Shown: positions 52,513 to 62,348, counted from the first letter of the stretch. The stretch: DNA of 64,000 nt from Nocardia abscessus NBRC 100374 (GCF_000308455.1 NZ_BAFP01000274.1:186001-250000), one strand, 5' to 3'. A program made the numbers and translations. Notes: a model not told the origin generated them from the sequence alone.

Positions 52513-53922
52513 CTATCGGGCGGAGCGGAGCACCGGACGGGGCTGTGGCCGCGCCTGCTCGAGTTGCGCGGCGATCGGGAGGATCGTCGTCTCGCCGTTG
52601 GTGGGGGCGACCAGCTGAACCGACAAGGGAAGCCCGTCGTCGCCGACACCGGCGGGCACGGACGCGGCGGGGTGGCCGGTGACGTTCCAGATCGCGGTGT
52701 AGGCGACCATCGGAACCGAGGCGAGCTGAGCGCGCGCTGTGTTCGCCCCGTCGAGCACACCGAGCAGCGGCGGGCGGATCGCGATGGTCGGCGTCAGCAG
52801 CAGATCGCACTCGGTGAAGATCCGATCGGCCTTGCGCCGTACCGCCTCGCCCCGCCGGATCGCCCACTCGACGACCGGCCCGCGCGCCCAGGCGCCGAGC
52901 GCGATCGTCTGCCTGGTGCGGCGTTCGAGCAGCTCCGGATGGTCCACCTCGGCCAGTTCGGCGCGCACGCCGCCGAAGAACTGCGGGAAGAAGGCATGGG
53001 TCGAATCGGGGTAGTCGGGGTCGATCTCCGCGACCGTGTGGCCCAGCTCGGCGAGCAGTCTCGCGGTGTCGCGGACGGCGCGCACGTGCTGCGGATCGAG
53101 TTTCACCAGTGGAATGGGGGATTTGGTGCTGTAGCCGATGCGCAACGGCCGGGCCGGTCCACGCGCCGCCGCCTCGAACGAGAGGTCCGGGTCCGGCGCA
53201 CGGAATCGGTCGGTGCGGGTGGCGCCACGGATGACGTCGTAGACGACGGCGGAGTCCAGCACGCCGCGGGTGAGCGGTCCGGCGACACCCAGCGCCCACC
53301 ACAGGTGCTCGTTCGGCGCGATCGGCACGCGCCCACGCTGCGGTTTGAGCCCGAACAACCCGCAGCACGCCGCCGGGATCCGGATCGATCCGCCGCCGTC
53401 GCCGCCCAGCGCGGCGGGCACCAGACCGGCCGCCACCGCGGCGGCGGACCCGCCGCTCGATCCGCCGGTGGAGCGGCTCGGGTCCCACGGATTGCGGGCC
53501 ACGCCGAAGGTGCTGGACTCGGTGAACGGCCACTGCCCGAATTCCGGCATCGCGGTCTTCCCGACGATGACCGCCCCGGCCGCGCGCAGCCTGCGCACCG
53601 CCTCGGCATCCGCCACGGCCGGCGTCGCGTTCGCCCGGGTACCGAAGCTGGTCACCACGCCCGCGACGTCGAATTCGTCCTTCACCGCGATCGGCACCCC
53701 GTGCAACGGGCCGACCGCGCCGCCCGCCGCCCGCTCACGGTCCCGCTCGACCGCTTCGGCCCTGGCCTCCTCGCGCAGGACGCGCGTGAAGGCGCCGAGA
53801 TCCGCGGCGGCATCGATCCCGTCGAGCGTCGCTTCGACGAGTTGCTCCGCGGAGAGCGCGCCCTGCGCCAAGAGCTCGCGCTGCTCGAGTACGCCCGACG
53901 AGACGACCTCTTGGAGATCCAT
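52513..53922 (-). CDS. Amidase (amidase signature family)
   Basis: 469 residues. Catalytic triad elements Lys in GVPIAVKDEF (~80) and the Ser pair of GGSSGGSAAAVAAG (~152-165) plus GGDGGGSIRIPAACCGLFGLKP. Full length for the family. Substrate unresolved (aliphatic or aromatic amide). Its downstream side faces the GntR/MFS pair; a permease gene lies 96 bp upstream. Confidence 0.87.
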   Translation of the reverse strand: MDLQEVVSSGVLEQRELLAQGALSAEQLVEATLDGIDAAADLGAFTRVLREEARAEAVERDRERAAGGAVGPLHGVPIAVKDEFDVAGVVTSFGTRANATPAVADAEAVRRLRAAGAVIVGKTAMPEFGQWPFTESSTFGVARNPWDPSRSTGGSSGGSAAAVAAGLVPAALGGDGGGSIRIPAACCGLFGLKPQRGRVPIAPNEHLWWALGVAGPLTRGVLDSAVVYDVIRGATRTDRFRAPDPDLSFEAAARGPARPLRIGYSTKSPIPLVKLDPQHVRAVRDTARLLAELGHTVAEIDPDYPDSTHAFFPQFFGGVRAELAEVDHPELLERRTRQTIALGAWARGPVVEWAIRRGEAVRRKADRIFTECDLLLTPTIAIRPPLLGVLDGANTARAQLASVPMVAYTAIWNVTGHPAASVPAGVGDDGLPLSVQLVAPTNGETTILPIAAQLEQARPQPRPVLRSAR

Positions 53923-54018
53923 CCGCTACCGCTCCTTCCGGGCCGCCGATGCCGACACCCCGACCGTATGCAGTCGAGCGACGATTCCGCAATCAATCCG
54001 TCCGGCGAGCCCGTTCGG

Positions 54019-55473
54019 TTATCGGTCGCGCCCGGTCGCCGGGCCCTCGATCGTGGCGGCATCGGTGCGCTCCAGCTTGGAGTGGGTGCGCGAGTACGCG
54101 AAGTAGACGATCAGGCCGACGACCAGCCAGATCGCGAAACGCACCCAGGTCTCCCACGGCAGCGACCAGATCAGGTACACCGAGAACCCGATGCCGATCA
54201 GCGGCACGACCGGCATGAACGGCAGCCGGAACTCGCGCGGCTCGTCGGGGCGGGTGCGCCGCAGCACGATCACCGCGACGGACACCACGATGAACGCCAT
54301 CAGGATGCCGATATTGGTCAGCTCGGCGACCACCGTGATGTCCAGCAACCCGGCCATCAGCGCCGATCCGATACCGACGATCCAGGTCACCCGGGTGGGC
54401 ACCTTGCGGACCGGATGGGTTTTGGCGAACCACTCCGGCAGCAGCCCGTCGCGGCTCATCGCGAACCAGACCCGGGTGACGCCGAGCATGAAGGTGAGCA
54501 CCACGGTGACGATGCCGACAATGGCGCCGACCGCGATGATGTTCGCCACGCCCGGCTGCCCGACCGACTCGAACGCGGTGGAGAACCCGCTGGTCGGACT
54601 GATCTCGGTGTATTTCTGCATGCCGGTCAGCACCAGGGTGGCCAGCACGTAGAGCACCATGGCGATGGCCAGCGAATAGATGATCGCCTTGGGCAGGTGC
54701 TTCTTGCCCTCGGTGGATTCCTCGGCGGCGGTGCTCATCGCGTCGTAGCCGAACACGGCGAAGAAGACCGTGGCCGCGCCCGTCCACACCGCCCCCGCGC
54801 CGAACGGGAAATACGGGGTGTAGTTCGAGCTGTCGATATGGAACACACCGAGCACCACGATCAGCACGACCAAGGCGACCTTGATGCCGACGGCCACGGT
54901 CTCGAACCGGCCGACACTGCGGATGCCGCGCGACAGCAGCCAGGCCGTGCCGAGGCAGAACAGGACGGCGAAGACATCGATCACGTGGCCTTCGCCGGTG
55001 CCCGAGGCGCCCATCATCCAGTCCGGCAGCGTGACGTCGACCTGCTCCAGCAGGAATTTGAAGTATCCGGAGACGCCGATGGCGACCACCGCCGCGACCG
55101 CGATGTACTCCAGCAGCAGATCCCACCCGATGAACCAGCCCGCGATCTCGCCGAGTGAGACATACCCGTAGGTGTAGGCGGAACCGGCCTTGGGGATCAT
55201 CCCGGCGAACTCGGCATAACACAGCGCGGCGGCGCCACTGGCGACACCCGCGATGAGGAACGAGATCAACACCGACGGCCCGGTGACGGAGTGCGCGACC
55301 GCGCCCGCCAAGGTGAAGATGCCCGCGCCGATGATGCCGCCCACGCCGATCGCGGTGAGCTGCCACAGGCCGAGCGACCGCGACAGCTGCTCGTCGGCCG
55401 GGGCGGCCTCCTCCTCGACTTCGCCGAGCGGTTTCCGGCGCGTCATCTGACCGCGTAACTGCGCGAGGGACAT
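54019..55473 (-). CDS. APC-family amino acid permease
   Basis: 484 residues from ATG 55473 (a longer frame adds an unlikely basic N-terminus). Signature of cationic-type amino-acid transporters: GVGGIIGAGIFTLAG (~43-57), GSAYTYGYVSLGEIAGW, FFAVFGYDAMSTAAEES, TRVWFAMSRDGLLPEWF. About 12-13 membrane segments. Likely imports an amino acid; proximity to the amidase and proline operon suggests nitrogen use. Confidence 0.87.
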   Translation of the reverse strand: MSLAQLRGQMTRRKPLGEVEEEAAPADEQLSRSLGLWQLTAIGVGGIIGAGIFTLAGAVAHSVTGPSVLISFLIAGVASGAAALCYAEFAGMIPKAGSAYTYGYVSLGEIAGWFIGWDLLLEYIAVAAVVAIGVSGYFKFLLEQVDVTLPDWMMGASGTGEGHVIDVFAVLFCLGTAWLLSRGIRSVGRFETVAVGIKVALVVLIVVLGVFHIDSSNYTPYFPFGAGAVWTGAATVFFAVFGYDAMSTAAEESTEGKKHLPKAIIYSLAIAMVLYVLATLVLTGMQKYTEISPTSGFSTAFESVGQPGVANIIAVGAIVGIVTVVLTFMLGVTRVWFAMSRDGLLPEWFAKTHPVRKVPTRVTWIVGIGSALMAGLLDITVVAELTNIGILMAFIVVSVAVIVLRRTRPDEPREFRLPFMPVVPLIGIGFSVYLIWSLPWETWVRFAIWLVVGLIVYFAYSRTHSKLERTDAATIEGPATGRDR

Positions 55474-55719
55474 GAAGATCCTTGGTGTGTTGATTTTTTC
55501 AGCGCGAACGGCGCATGCTCGGTCTCGCTTCGCTCGATACCGGGTGTTGGGCCGGTGTGGTCGCGTGACGCCGTAAGCTGCGGCGAAAGTCTGCCGGTAG
55601 CGGGTGAATAGGTTCAGGTGTTCGGCTGGGTAACGCGGTAGGCGAGCCACCGCGTACAGGCATTCTACGGTCGGCTTTCGCGACTGTGGTCGAGTATCGT
55701 AAGCCGCCCGTTCTTACTC

Positions 55720-56679
55720 TCAGCGGTCGCGGCCGAAGGAGCGCAGGAAGAACGCGATGTTGGCGGGGCGCTCGGCCAGCCTGCGCATGAAGTAGCCGTA
55801 CCACTGGTCGCCGTAGGGTAGGTAGACGCGCAGCGCGTGGCCCGCTCCGGCCAGGCGGCGCTGTTCGGCGTCGCGGATGCCGTGCAGCATCTGGAACTCG
55901 AAATCGCCCGCCTTCCTGCCGCTTTCGCGCACGCAGCCCAACGCCGCCTCGATCAGCGCCGGATCGTGTGTGGCGATCATCGGGTAGCCTTTGCCCTCCA
56001 TCAGAACCCGCAGGCAACGCAGGTAGGACTCGTCCACCGCGGATCGGCTCTGATAGGCCACCGACGCGGGCTCGCGATAGGCGCCCTTGCACAACCGGAT
56101 CCGTGAGCCGGGCCCGGCGAAGATCCGGCAGTCCTGCTCGGTGCGTTTGAGATAGGCCTGCAAGACCGTGCCCAGCCACGGGAAATCCAGACGCAGCTCG
56201 CGCACGATGGCCAGCGTCGCATCGGTGGTGGTGTGGTTCTCGGCGTCCACGGTCACCCAAACGCCTGCCGCCTTCGCCGCCGTGCAGATCTCGTAGGCGT
56301 GCTCGCGGGCGATGGCGTACCCGTTCTGCGGCAGCGACTGGCCCAGCGCGGACAGTTTCAGCGAAACCTCCAGTCGAGGCACCGGCGTCTCGTCGACCGC
56401 CCGGAGTTCACCCAGCGCCGACAGCAACCGCAGGTAGTGCGCGACGGTTCCGCGGGCGCGGTCGAGAGTCGTGGTGTCCTCGCCGAGGTAGTCGATGCTC
56501 ACGAAGCGGCCGGAGCCCAGCAGCGCCGAGGACGCGGCGACCGCGTCGTCCTCGGTCTCACCCGCGACGAAACGGTCGACCAGCTTCTTGGTGCTCGGCA
56601 TGCGGGTGATCGCGCGTTCCAGGCGCGGGGAACGGGACGCCGCCAGGACGGCGGGCCGCAGCAGTCCGGAGAAGGCCAT
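55720..56679 (-). CDS. putB: Proline dehydrogenase
   Basis: 319 residues from ATG 56679 (AGGAG, spacing 5; GTG 56682 possible). Monofunctional FAD-dependent enzyme oxidising proline to 1-pyrroline-5-carboxylate: LEVSLKLSALGQSLP, VTVDAENHTTTDATL, IRLCKGAYREPASVAY, RVYLPYGDQWYGYFMRRLAERP. These cover the TIM-barrel FAD and proline-binding elements. Overlaps the upstream dehydrogenase gene, so the two proline steps are co-translated. Confidence 0.9.
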   Translation of the reverse strand: MAFSGLLRPAVLAASRSPRLERAITRMPSTKKLVDRFVAGETEDDAVAASSALLGSGRFVSIDYLGEDTTTLDRARGTVAHYLRLLSALGELRAVDETPVPRLEVSLKLSALGQSLPQNGYAIAREHAYEICTAAKAAGVWVTVDAENHTTTDATLAIVRELRLDFPWLGTVLQAYLKRTEQDCRIFAGPGSRIRLCKGAYREPASVAYQSRSAVDESYLRCLRVLMEGKGYPMIATHDPALIEAALGCVRESGRKAGDFEFQMLHGIRDAEQRRLAGAGHALRVYLPYGDQWYGYFMRRLAERPANIAFFLRSFGRDR

Positions 56680-58316
56680 CACAACTCCTGGTGCGGGTAG
56701 CGGTGGTCGGTCGCGGGGACGAAGGTTTCCTTGATCGTGCGAGCGGAGGTCCAGCGCAGCAGGTTCTGTGCCGAGCCTGCCTTGTCGTTGGTCCCCGACG
56801 CACGCGACCCGCCGAACGGTTGCTGTCCGACGACCGCGCCGGTGGGTTTGTCGTTGACGTAGAAGTTGCCCGCCGCGAAGCGCAACCGCTCGACGGCGGT
56901 GCCGATCGCCGCCCGGTCCTCGGCGATGACCGCGCCGGTCAGGCCGTAGGGCGAGCCGCGGTCGATGACGTCGAGCGTGGACTCGAACGAGCCGCCGGAC
57001 GAATCGTCGTAGACGTGCACGGCCAGGATCGGCCCGAAGTACTCGGTGCAGAACGCCTCGTCGGCGGGGTCGTCGCCGAGCAGGACGGTGGGCTCGACGA
57101 AATAGCCGACACTGTCGTCGGCGTGGCCGCCCGTGGCGATGGTCAGGCTGGGCGTCGCCTTGGCGCGCGCGAGGGCGTCGGTGTTCTTGCCGAAGGCGCG
57201 CCGGTCGATGAGCGCTCCGCCGAAGTGGCCGAAGTCGGTGACGTCACCGTAGCTGAGTGCGGCCACCCGGTCGATGAACTCGCGACCCATCCGGTCCCAC
57301 AGCGATCGCGGGAGGAACGCGCGGGAGGCGGCCGAGCACTTCTGGCCCTGGTAGTCGAACGCGCCGCGGATCAGTGCCGTGCTCAGCACCTCGGGATCGG
57401 CCGAGCTGTGTGCCACGACGAAGTCCTTGCCGCCGGTCTCGCCGACCAGGCGCGGATAGGTGTCGTAGTGGTCGAGGTTCGCCGCGACGGTGCGCCAGAG
57501 GTGCCGGAAGGTGGCGGTGGACCCGGTGAAGTGGATGCCGGCGAGGCGGCGATCGGCCAGCGCCACCTCCGACACTTCCGGTCCGGCGCCGTGCACCATG
57601 TTGATCACGCCCGGCGGCAGCCCCGCGGCTTCCAGCAGCCGCATCGTCCAGTAGGCCGCCACCGACTGGGTGAGGGCCGGCTTCCACACGACGGTGTTGC
57701 CCATCAGCGCGGGTGCGGTGGGCAGATTGCCCGCGATGGCGGAGAAGTTGAACGGCGTGATCGCGTAGACGAAGCCCTCGAGCGGGCGGTAGTCCATCTG
57801 ATTCCACACCCCGGGCGCCGACATCGGCTGTTCGGCCAGGACCCGGCGCGCGAAGTGCACGTTGAACCGCCAGAAGTCGACCAGCTCGCACGGGGTGTCG
57901 ATCTCGGCCTGGTACGCGGTCTTGGACTGGCCCAGCATCGTTGCGGCGGCGATGGTTTCGCGCCACGGCCCGGCCAGCAGATCGGCGGCGCGCAGGAAGA
58001 TCGCGGCGCGCTCGGCGAAGGACAGCGCACGCCAATCCGGCGCCGCGGTGGTCGCCGCCGCGATGGCGTCGCGGACCTCGCCCGGTCCGGCCGTTGCGAC
58101 CGTACCCAGGACGGCGGCATGCCGGTGCGGCTGCACCACCCTGACGCGCTCGCCGTGACCGCCTCGGTGCACGCCGCCGATGACGTTCGCGATGTCGGTC
58201 GGCGTCGCGGCGAGTTCGGCCAGTTTGACCCGCAGGCGTTCGCGTTCCGCCGTGCCCGGCGCGAAACTGCCCACCGGTTCGTTGACCGGCGCGGGTGGGG
58301 CCACGACGGCGTCCAT
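56679..58316 (-). CDS. pruA: L-glutamate gamma-semialdehyde (1-pyrroline-5-carboxylate) dehydrogenase
   Basis: 545 residues. NAD-dependent aldehyde dehydrogenase completing proline breakdown to glutamate. Visible: VYAITPFNFSAIAGNLP, VWKPALTQS, FTGSTATF, LVGETGGKD (general-base Glu), and catalytic Cys327 in GQKCSAASRAF. Length and motifs match the actinobacterial PruA type. Divergent from a PucR regulator across 66 bp with an inverted repeat. Confidence 0.92.
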   Translation of the reverse strand: MDAVVAPPAPVNEPVGSFAPGTAERERLRVKLAELAATPTDIANVIGGVHRGGHGERVRVVQPHRHAAVLGTVATAGPGEVRDAIAAATTAAPDWRALSFAERAAIFLRAADLLAGPWRETIAAATMLGQSKTAYQAEIDTPCELVDFWRFNVHFARRVLAEQPMSAPGVWNQMDYRPLEGFVYAITPFNFSAIAGNLPTAPALMGNTVVWKPALTQSVAAYWTMRLLEAAGLPPGVINMVHGAGPEVSEVALADRRLAGIHFTGSTATFRHLWRTVAANLDHYDTYPRLVGETGGKDFVVAHSSADPEVLSTALIRGAFDYQGQKCSAASRAFLPRSLWDRMGREFIDRVAALSYGDVTDFGHFGGALIDRRAFGKNTDALARAKATPSLTIATGGHADDSVGYFVEPTVLLGDDPADEAFCTEYFGPILAVHVYDDSSGGSFESTLDVIDRGSPYGLTGAVIAEDRAAIGTAVERLRFAAGNFYVNDKPTGAVVGQQPFGGSRASGTNDKAGSAQNLLRWTSARTIKETFVPATDHRYPHQEL

Positions 58317-58339
58317 GAGACCTCCTGCTATTTAGGTGA

Positions 58340-58371
58340 TTTTCCGGTAGAGGGAAGTCAACACCGGAAAA
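58340..58371. promoter_or_regulatory. Inverted repeat in the pruA/PucR intergenic region
   Basis: TTTTCCGGT and ACCGGAAAA (9-bp perfect arms) separated by 14 nt, filling most of the 66-bp spacer. Likely site for the PucR-type activator of proline catabolism. Confidence 0.6.
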
Positions 58372-58382
58372 CTGCCCGGAGA

Positions 58383-59696
58383 ATGAGCCAGTCGGACAAA
58401 GATGGGACAAGTGCGTTGTCGAGTTGGCCGAAGGACGGGAACGTGGCCGGGGATGGTGAGCAGGTCGCCGCGGACATCGACCTGTTCGAGCTGGCGCAGA
58501 TGATCGCGCACCACGCGGGCGGGATGGTGTCGATCGAGGATCCGCGGTCGCACGTGCTCGCGTACTCGGCGTCCGACGAGAACGCCGACCAGTTGCGTGT
58601 GCGCTCGATTCTCGGCCGGGAAGGACCGCGGGAGTACCTGGCCCTGTTGCGGCAATGGGGCGTGTTCGATCGGCTCCGCGACACCGACGAGGTCGTCGAC
58701 GTGCCCGCGCACGACGAGCTGAACATCAAGCGCAGGTTGGTGATCGGCATCCGCCGTCCCGCGGACGGGGATGCCCACGTGCCACCGGTGCTCGGTGCGA
58801 TCTGGCTGCAGCAGGGAGATCGGCCGTTCAAACCGGACGCGGCCGAGATCCTGCGCGGCGCGGCGGCCATCGCGGCTCGCCTGATCTCCCGGAGCCTGGA
58901 CGCGCCCACCACCGAGGCGCTCTGGATTCGGCGGCTGTTCGGCGCCGGTGGGGCGCCGGTCGACGCGGCGGTGGTGGCGGACGCGCTGCACCTGCCGCCG
59001 ACCGGTCCGGCGGCCGTGATCGGGTTCGCTCTCCTGCCCGCCGAGCAGTCGTCGGTCACCGAACCTGCCGCGTTGGGCAACGTTCTCCGCCTGCACGCCA
59101 GCTCTTTTCGCGCTGACTCGGTGACCACCACGATCGGTGAGCGTGTCTACGTGCTGCTGCCCGGCTATCGATCCGCGCATGCGGTGACGGCCTGGACCAG
59201 GCAGCTGATCGAGCAGTTCGAAACGAAGCGCTCGCTGTGGTTGTCGGCGGCGATCGCTTGCCCGGTCCCGGATCTGGGCCGGGTGGCCGCCGCACGCGCC
59301 GAGGTCGATCGGGTGCTGAACGGCGCCGTCGTGGCATCAACCGGGAACCGGGTGACCACCCTCGCCGAGGCGCGGACGGCGGTGCTGCTCGGTGAGGTGC
59401 TCGATCTCGTCGGGGCGCGGGCGGAATTGCGCGATCCCCGGCTGCAAGCGCTGTTGGACTACGACCGCAAGCATTCCGCGAGCCTGCGCGAGAGCGTCGA
59501 GACCTATCTGCGCGCGCACGGCGACGTGCGCGACGCCGCCGCGACGCTGTGCGTGCATCCGAACACGCTGCGCTACCGGCTTCGCCGGGTCGAGGACATT
59601 CTCGGCATGAACCTCGACGACCCCGCCGATCGCCTGCTACTGGAGATCCAGCTCGCCCTGCACCGCCGTCCGCGCCCGCCCGGGGCGCAGGGTTGA
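58383..59696 (+). CDS. PucR-family transcriptional regulator of proline catabolism
   Basis: 437 residues from ATG 58383. Sensor region (FELAQMIAHHAGGMVSIED) and a middle domain (PDLGRVAAARAEVDRVL) precede the C-terminal PucR HTH (~390-425: LRAHGDVRDAAATLCVHPNT, LRYRLRRVEDILG). Divergent PucR/PruR-type genes activate putB-pruA operons in several actinobacteria; the arrangement here is the same. Long frame upstream of 58,383 is antisense to pruA and rejected. Confidence 0.85.
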   Translation: MSQSDKDGTSALSSWPKDGNVAGDGEQVAADIDLFELAQMIAHHAGGMVSIEDPRSHVLAYSASDENADQLRVRSILGREGPREYLALLRQWGVFDRLRDTDEVVDVPAHDELNIKRRLVIGIRRPADGDAHVPPVLGAIWLQQGDRPFKPDAAEILRGAAAIAARLISRSLDAPTTEALWIRRLFGAGGAPVDAAVVADALHLPPTGPAAVIGFALLPAEQSSVTEPAALGNVLRLHASSFRADSVTTTIGERVYVLLPGYRSAHAVTAWTRQLIEQFETKRSLWLSAAIACPVPDLGRVAAARAEVDRVLNGAVVASTGNRVTTLAEARTAVLLGEVLDLVGARAELRDPRLQALLDYDRKHSASLRESVETYLRAHGDVRDAAATLCVHPNTLRYRLRRVEDILGMNLDDPADRLLLEIQLALHRRPRPPGAQG

Positions 59697-59900
59697 CGGC
59701 GGCTCGGACGAGCCGCGACCGCCGCAACGGGTGCGGGTCGTCCCCTCCGCGAGCGCGGCGTCGCCGAGCCCGGCCACGCGGACCGCTGTATCCGGCAGGC
59801 CGGTCTAGGCCGCGGCCGCCCGCAGCCGGTCGAAGTCCCGGCTGACCCGCACCGGATCCACGCCGCGGCGGCGAAGTTCGGCGAGGACGAGTTTGCGGTG
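59697..59900. other. Non-coding or remnant sequence
   Basis: About 200 bp after the PucR gene. A minus-strand frame ending at 59,805 (LVLAELRRRGVDPVRVSRDF) looks coding-like but has no start and abuts the AraC remnant; possibly a fragment of a lost gene. Confidence 0.3.
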
Positions 59901-60163
59901 TGCCCGCCTGGCTGGAGCGGCCGGGCCACGGGACCGACGTGGTCGTGACCGGCCTGCTGAACACGCTGCTGCTGTACATCCCGCGCGCCTGGTACGACGG
60001 GCAGGCCCACTGCGGACCGACCGGCTGAGCGGCGGCGCAGGCAGACCGGTCCATCTCCGTCACGTTGCGCTATATGCACGACGATCCGGTGCATCCCTGG
60101 ACGGTCGAGGAGTTGGCCGGGCGGGCCGATCACACGTCGGCGGACCTGCGCCGACGTGCTGTG
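59901..60163 (+). pseudogene. AraC-family regulator remnant
   Basis: One frame reads WLERPGHGTDVVVTGLLNTL, LLYIPRAWYDGQ, an in-frame stop at ~60,026, then LRYMHDDPVHPWTVEELAGR. This matches the linker and start of the HTH in cupin-type AraC regulators. The rest of the HTH and the entire N-terminal cupin are missing. A decayed gene. Confidence 0.6.
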
Positions 60164-60323
60164 GACCGCGAATGGGCGGCCGACCGGCCCGCTGCGCGAT
60201 ATGCCTGCCGAAGCGGTCGGCCGCGCTCTAGAGTTGAGCGCAGGAACCCGGGTCACGGCCCCGGGAAGGCGTTCGGCTCGGTCCGCGCCGGACACCCTCC
60301 GGGTCCCCGTCACGGAGGACGAG

Positions 60324-62348
60324 ATGACCACACGACGTCATACGCTCGAGGTGGGGTCGCGATTCGGGCCGTATCGCCTGGATCGCCTGATCGGTCGTGG
60401 CGGCATGGGGGAAGTGTTCGAGGCCTACGACACCGTGAAGGACCGCACCATCGCGCTGAAGGTGCTGCCCGAGCGTCTGCACGACGACCCGGTGTTCCGG
60501 GAACGGTTCCGGCGCGAGTCGCACGTCGCGGCGCGGCTGCAGGAGCCGCACATCATCCCGATCCACGACTACGGCGAGATCGACGGCAGGCTCTTCATCG
60601 ATATGCGGCTGGTCGGCGGCGACAGCTTGCGCGCGCTGCTGACCGAGCGGGCGGCGCTGGAGCCGGAACGGGCGATCGCGATCGTGCGGCAGGTCGCCGC
60701 CGCGCTGGACGCCGCGCACGCCGACGGCTTGGTGCACCGGGACATCAAGCCGGACAACATCCTGCTCACCCCGGACGGTTTCGCCTACCTGGTGGACTTC
60801 GGAATCGCGCAGTCGGCCAGCGCCGAGAGCCTCACCAGCACCGGCTCGGCGATCGGCTCGTTCCACTACATGGCGCCGGAGCGGTTCCACTCCCGCGCGG
60901 TCACGCCCGCCGCCGACATCTACGCCCTGACCTGCGTGCTGTACGAGTGCCTGACCGGATCGCGACCGTACCCTAAGGACACCGAGGCGCAGATCGTCTC
61001 GGCGCACCTGTTCGAGCCGCCGCCGCGGCCGCATTCGTCCCGGCCCGGACTGCCCGCCCGGCTGGACGCGGTGGTCGCGCGCGGCATGGCCAAAGACCCG
61101 CAGGCGCGGTACGGCACGGCAGGTGAGCTCGGGGCGGCCGCGCAGGCGGCGATGACAGAGGCGACCACCGGCCGTTCGCCCGCGCAGCCCGCGAAGCCGG
61201 AGGACGGCGGTCCGCCGACCGATGCGGGTCCGCCAGGGAACCGGCCGGGCGCGACGACGGGTCCGCCGGAGCCGGGCCGCGAGCACGACGGGCCGCGACC
61301 ACGCCGCCGACGCCTGCTGCGCTTGCTCGCCCTGCTGTGCGTCATCCTGCTGGCCGCCGTCCTCGGCTTCCTCGGCTGGGAGCTGACCCGCCCCACCACG
61401 GGCGCCGCCGTGCCCGACGCGAGCGCCCCGTACGGCCCGGACGTCGATCTGCTGTCGCTGGTCGGTTCGTCGGGCTACAAACGGGCCAACTGCGTGCACG
61501 AGAACCCCAACCCGCCTACCGTCGCCGTCGTGTTCTGCACCGCGAATCCGGCTGCGAGCAATCCCGCGGCACGATTCCTGCGGTTCCGCACGGTCGACCA
61601 ACTGCGCGGCTACACCTCGACGCTGCTGGGCGGCCTGCAAGGACGCAATTGCTCCGGCGACCCGCCCGGCCAGGACGGACCGATGCTGCGCGACGGCGAG
61701 GAAGTCGGTCGCAAGTCCTGTTTCATGAGCAAGGTGGACGATCCCGCGATGCCACGGCCGGGGCTGCTGGTCACGGACGAGCAGTCGATGGCGGTCGCGG
61801 TGTACATCTGGGACCCGGCCGAGAAGGCATACCGCGACTACGTCGCCGCGCGTAACGGCGGCGCGTTCCGCACGCCCGATACCGCCCGAGATCCGGACTA
61901 TTACACCGAAGCCGATCGTGCGGTGCTCAACCATCTGACCGGTGATTTCGGCCCGGCCAACTGCAGGCACGCCGATCCGCCGCCCGGCTCGGTGAACGCG
62001 GTGCTGACCTGTGGCACGAAGGCCGGGTTCCCGACCGCGGAGTTCTACGGTTTCCCGAACCAGGAGTCGGCGACGTACCTGTACGAGGCGAACCGCGGGC
62101 AGTTCTCGGGCCATGTGTGCGGTCGCGGCGAGCCGGGCGACGACGTGTGGCGACAGGACGGCAACGTTCTCGGCCGCTTCTTCTGCTACCCGGCCGACGA
62201 TCCCGCGCTCGGGCCCAGTTGCCTGTTCCTGGTGCACAACAAGTTCGCGATCACCGCGCATTTCTGCACACTGCGCGCCGATCACCCGGATCCGGGACCC
62301 AAGAGCGAAGCCGAACTCACGGCGTGGTTCCGCAAGTACTTCGGCTAG
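60324..62348 (+). CDS. Receptor-type Ser/Thr protein kinase with duplicated extracellular sensor
   Basis: 674 residues from ATG 60324 (GGAGG, spacing 5). Kinase domain 13-275: LIGRGGMGEVFEA, Lys46, catalytic HRDIKPDN (138-145), DFG at ~161, activation loop TSTGSAIGSFHYMAPE. Pro-rich juxtamembrane region, one membrane segment (~328-352), then two homologous ~110-residue extracellular domains (starting near Cys390 and Cys547), each with NC(V/R)H...P and several Cys. A PknB-type sensor kinase with unknown ligand. No downstream operon partner. Confidence 0.88.
   Translation: MTTRRHTLEVGSRFGPYRLDRLIGRGGMGEVFEAYDTVKDRTIALKVLPERLHDDPVFRERFRRESHVAARLQEPHIIPIHDYGEIDGRLFIDMRLVGGDSLRALLTERAALEPERAIAIVRQVAAALDAAHADGLVHRDIKPDNILLTPDGFAYLVDFGIAQSASAESLTSTGSAIGSFHYMAPERFHSRAVTPAADIYALTCVLYECLTGSRPYPKDTEAQIVSAHLFEPPPRPHSSRPGLPARLDAVVARGMAKDPQARYGTAGELGAAAQAAMTEATTGRSPAQPAKPEDGGPPTDAGPPGNRPGATTGPPEPGREHDGPRPRRRRLLRLLALLCVILLAAVLGFLGWELTRPTTGAAVPDASAPYGPDVDLLSLVGSSGYKRANCVHENPNPPTVAVVFCTANPAASNPAARFLRFRTVDQLRGYTSTLLGGLQGRNCSGDPPGQDGPMLRDGEEVGRKSCFMSKVDDPAMPRPGLLVTDEQSMAVAVYIWDPAEKAYRDYVAARNGGAFRTPDTARDPDYYTEADRAVLNHLTGDFGPANCRHADPPPGSVNAVLTCGTKAGFPTAEFYGFPNQESATYLYEANRGQFSGHVCGRGEPGDDVWRQDGNVLGRFFCYPADDPALGPSCLFLVHNKFAITAHFCTLRADHPDPGPKSEAELTAWFRKYFG

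Noticed and set aside
52288..55158. 956-codon plus-strand open frame
   Set aside because: It is antisense to the amidase and permease genes, with composition rich in Arg/Asp/Gly/His and no domain; a GC-frame shadow.
56691..58382. Long N-terminal extension of the PucR-family frame
   Set aside because: Upstream part is antisense to pruA and putB and low in information. The PucR protein is complete from ATG 58,383.
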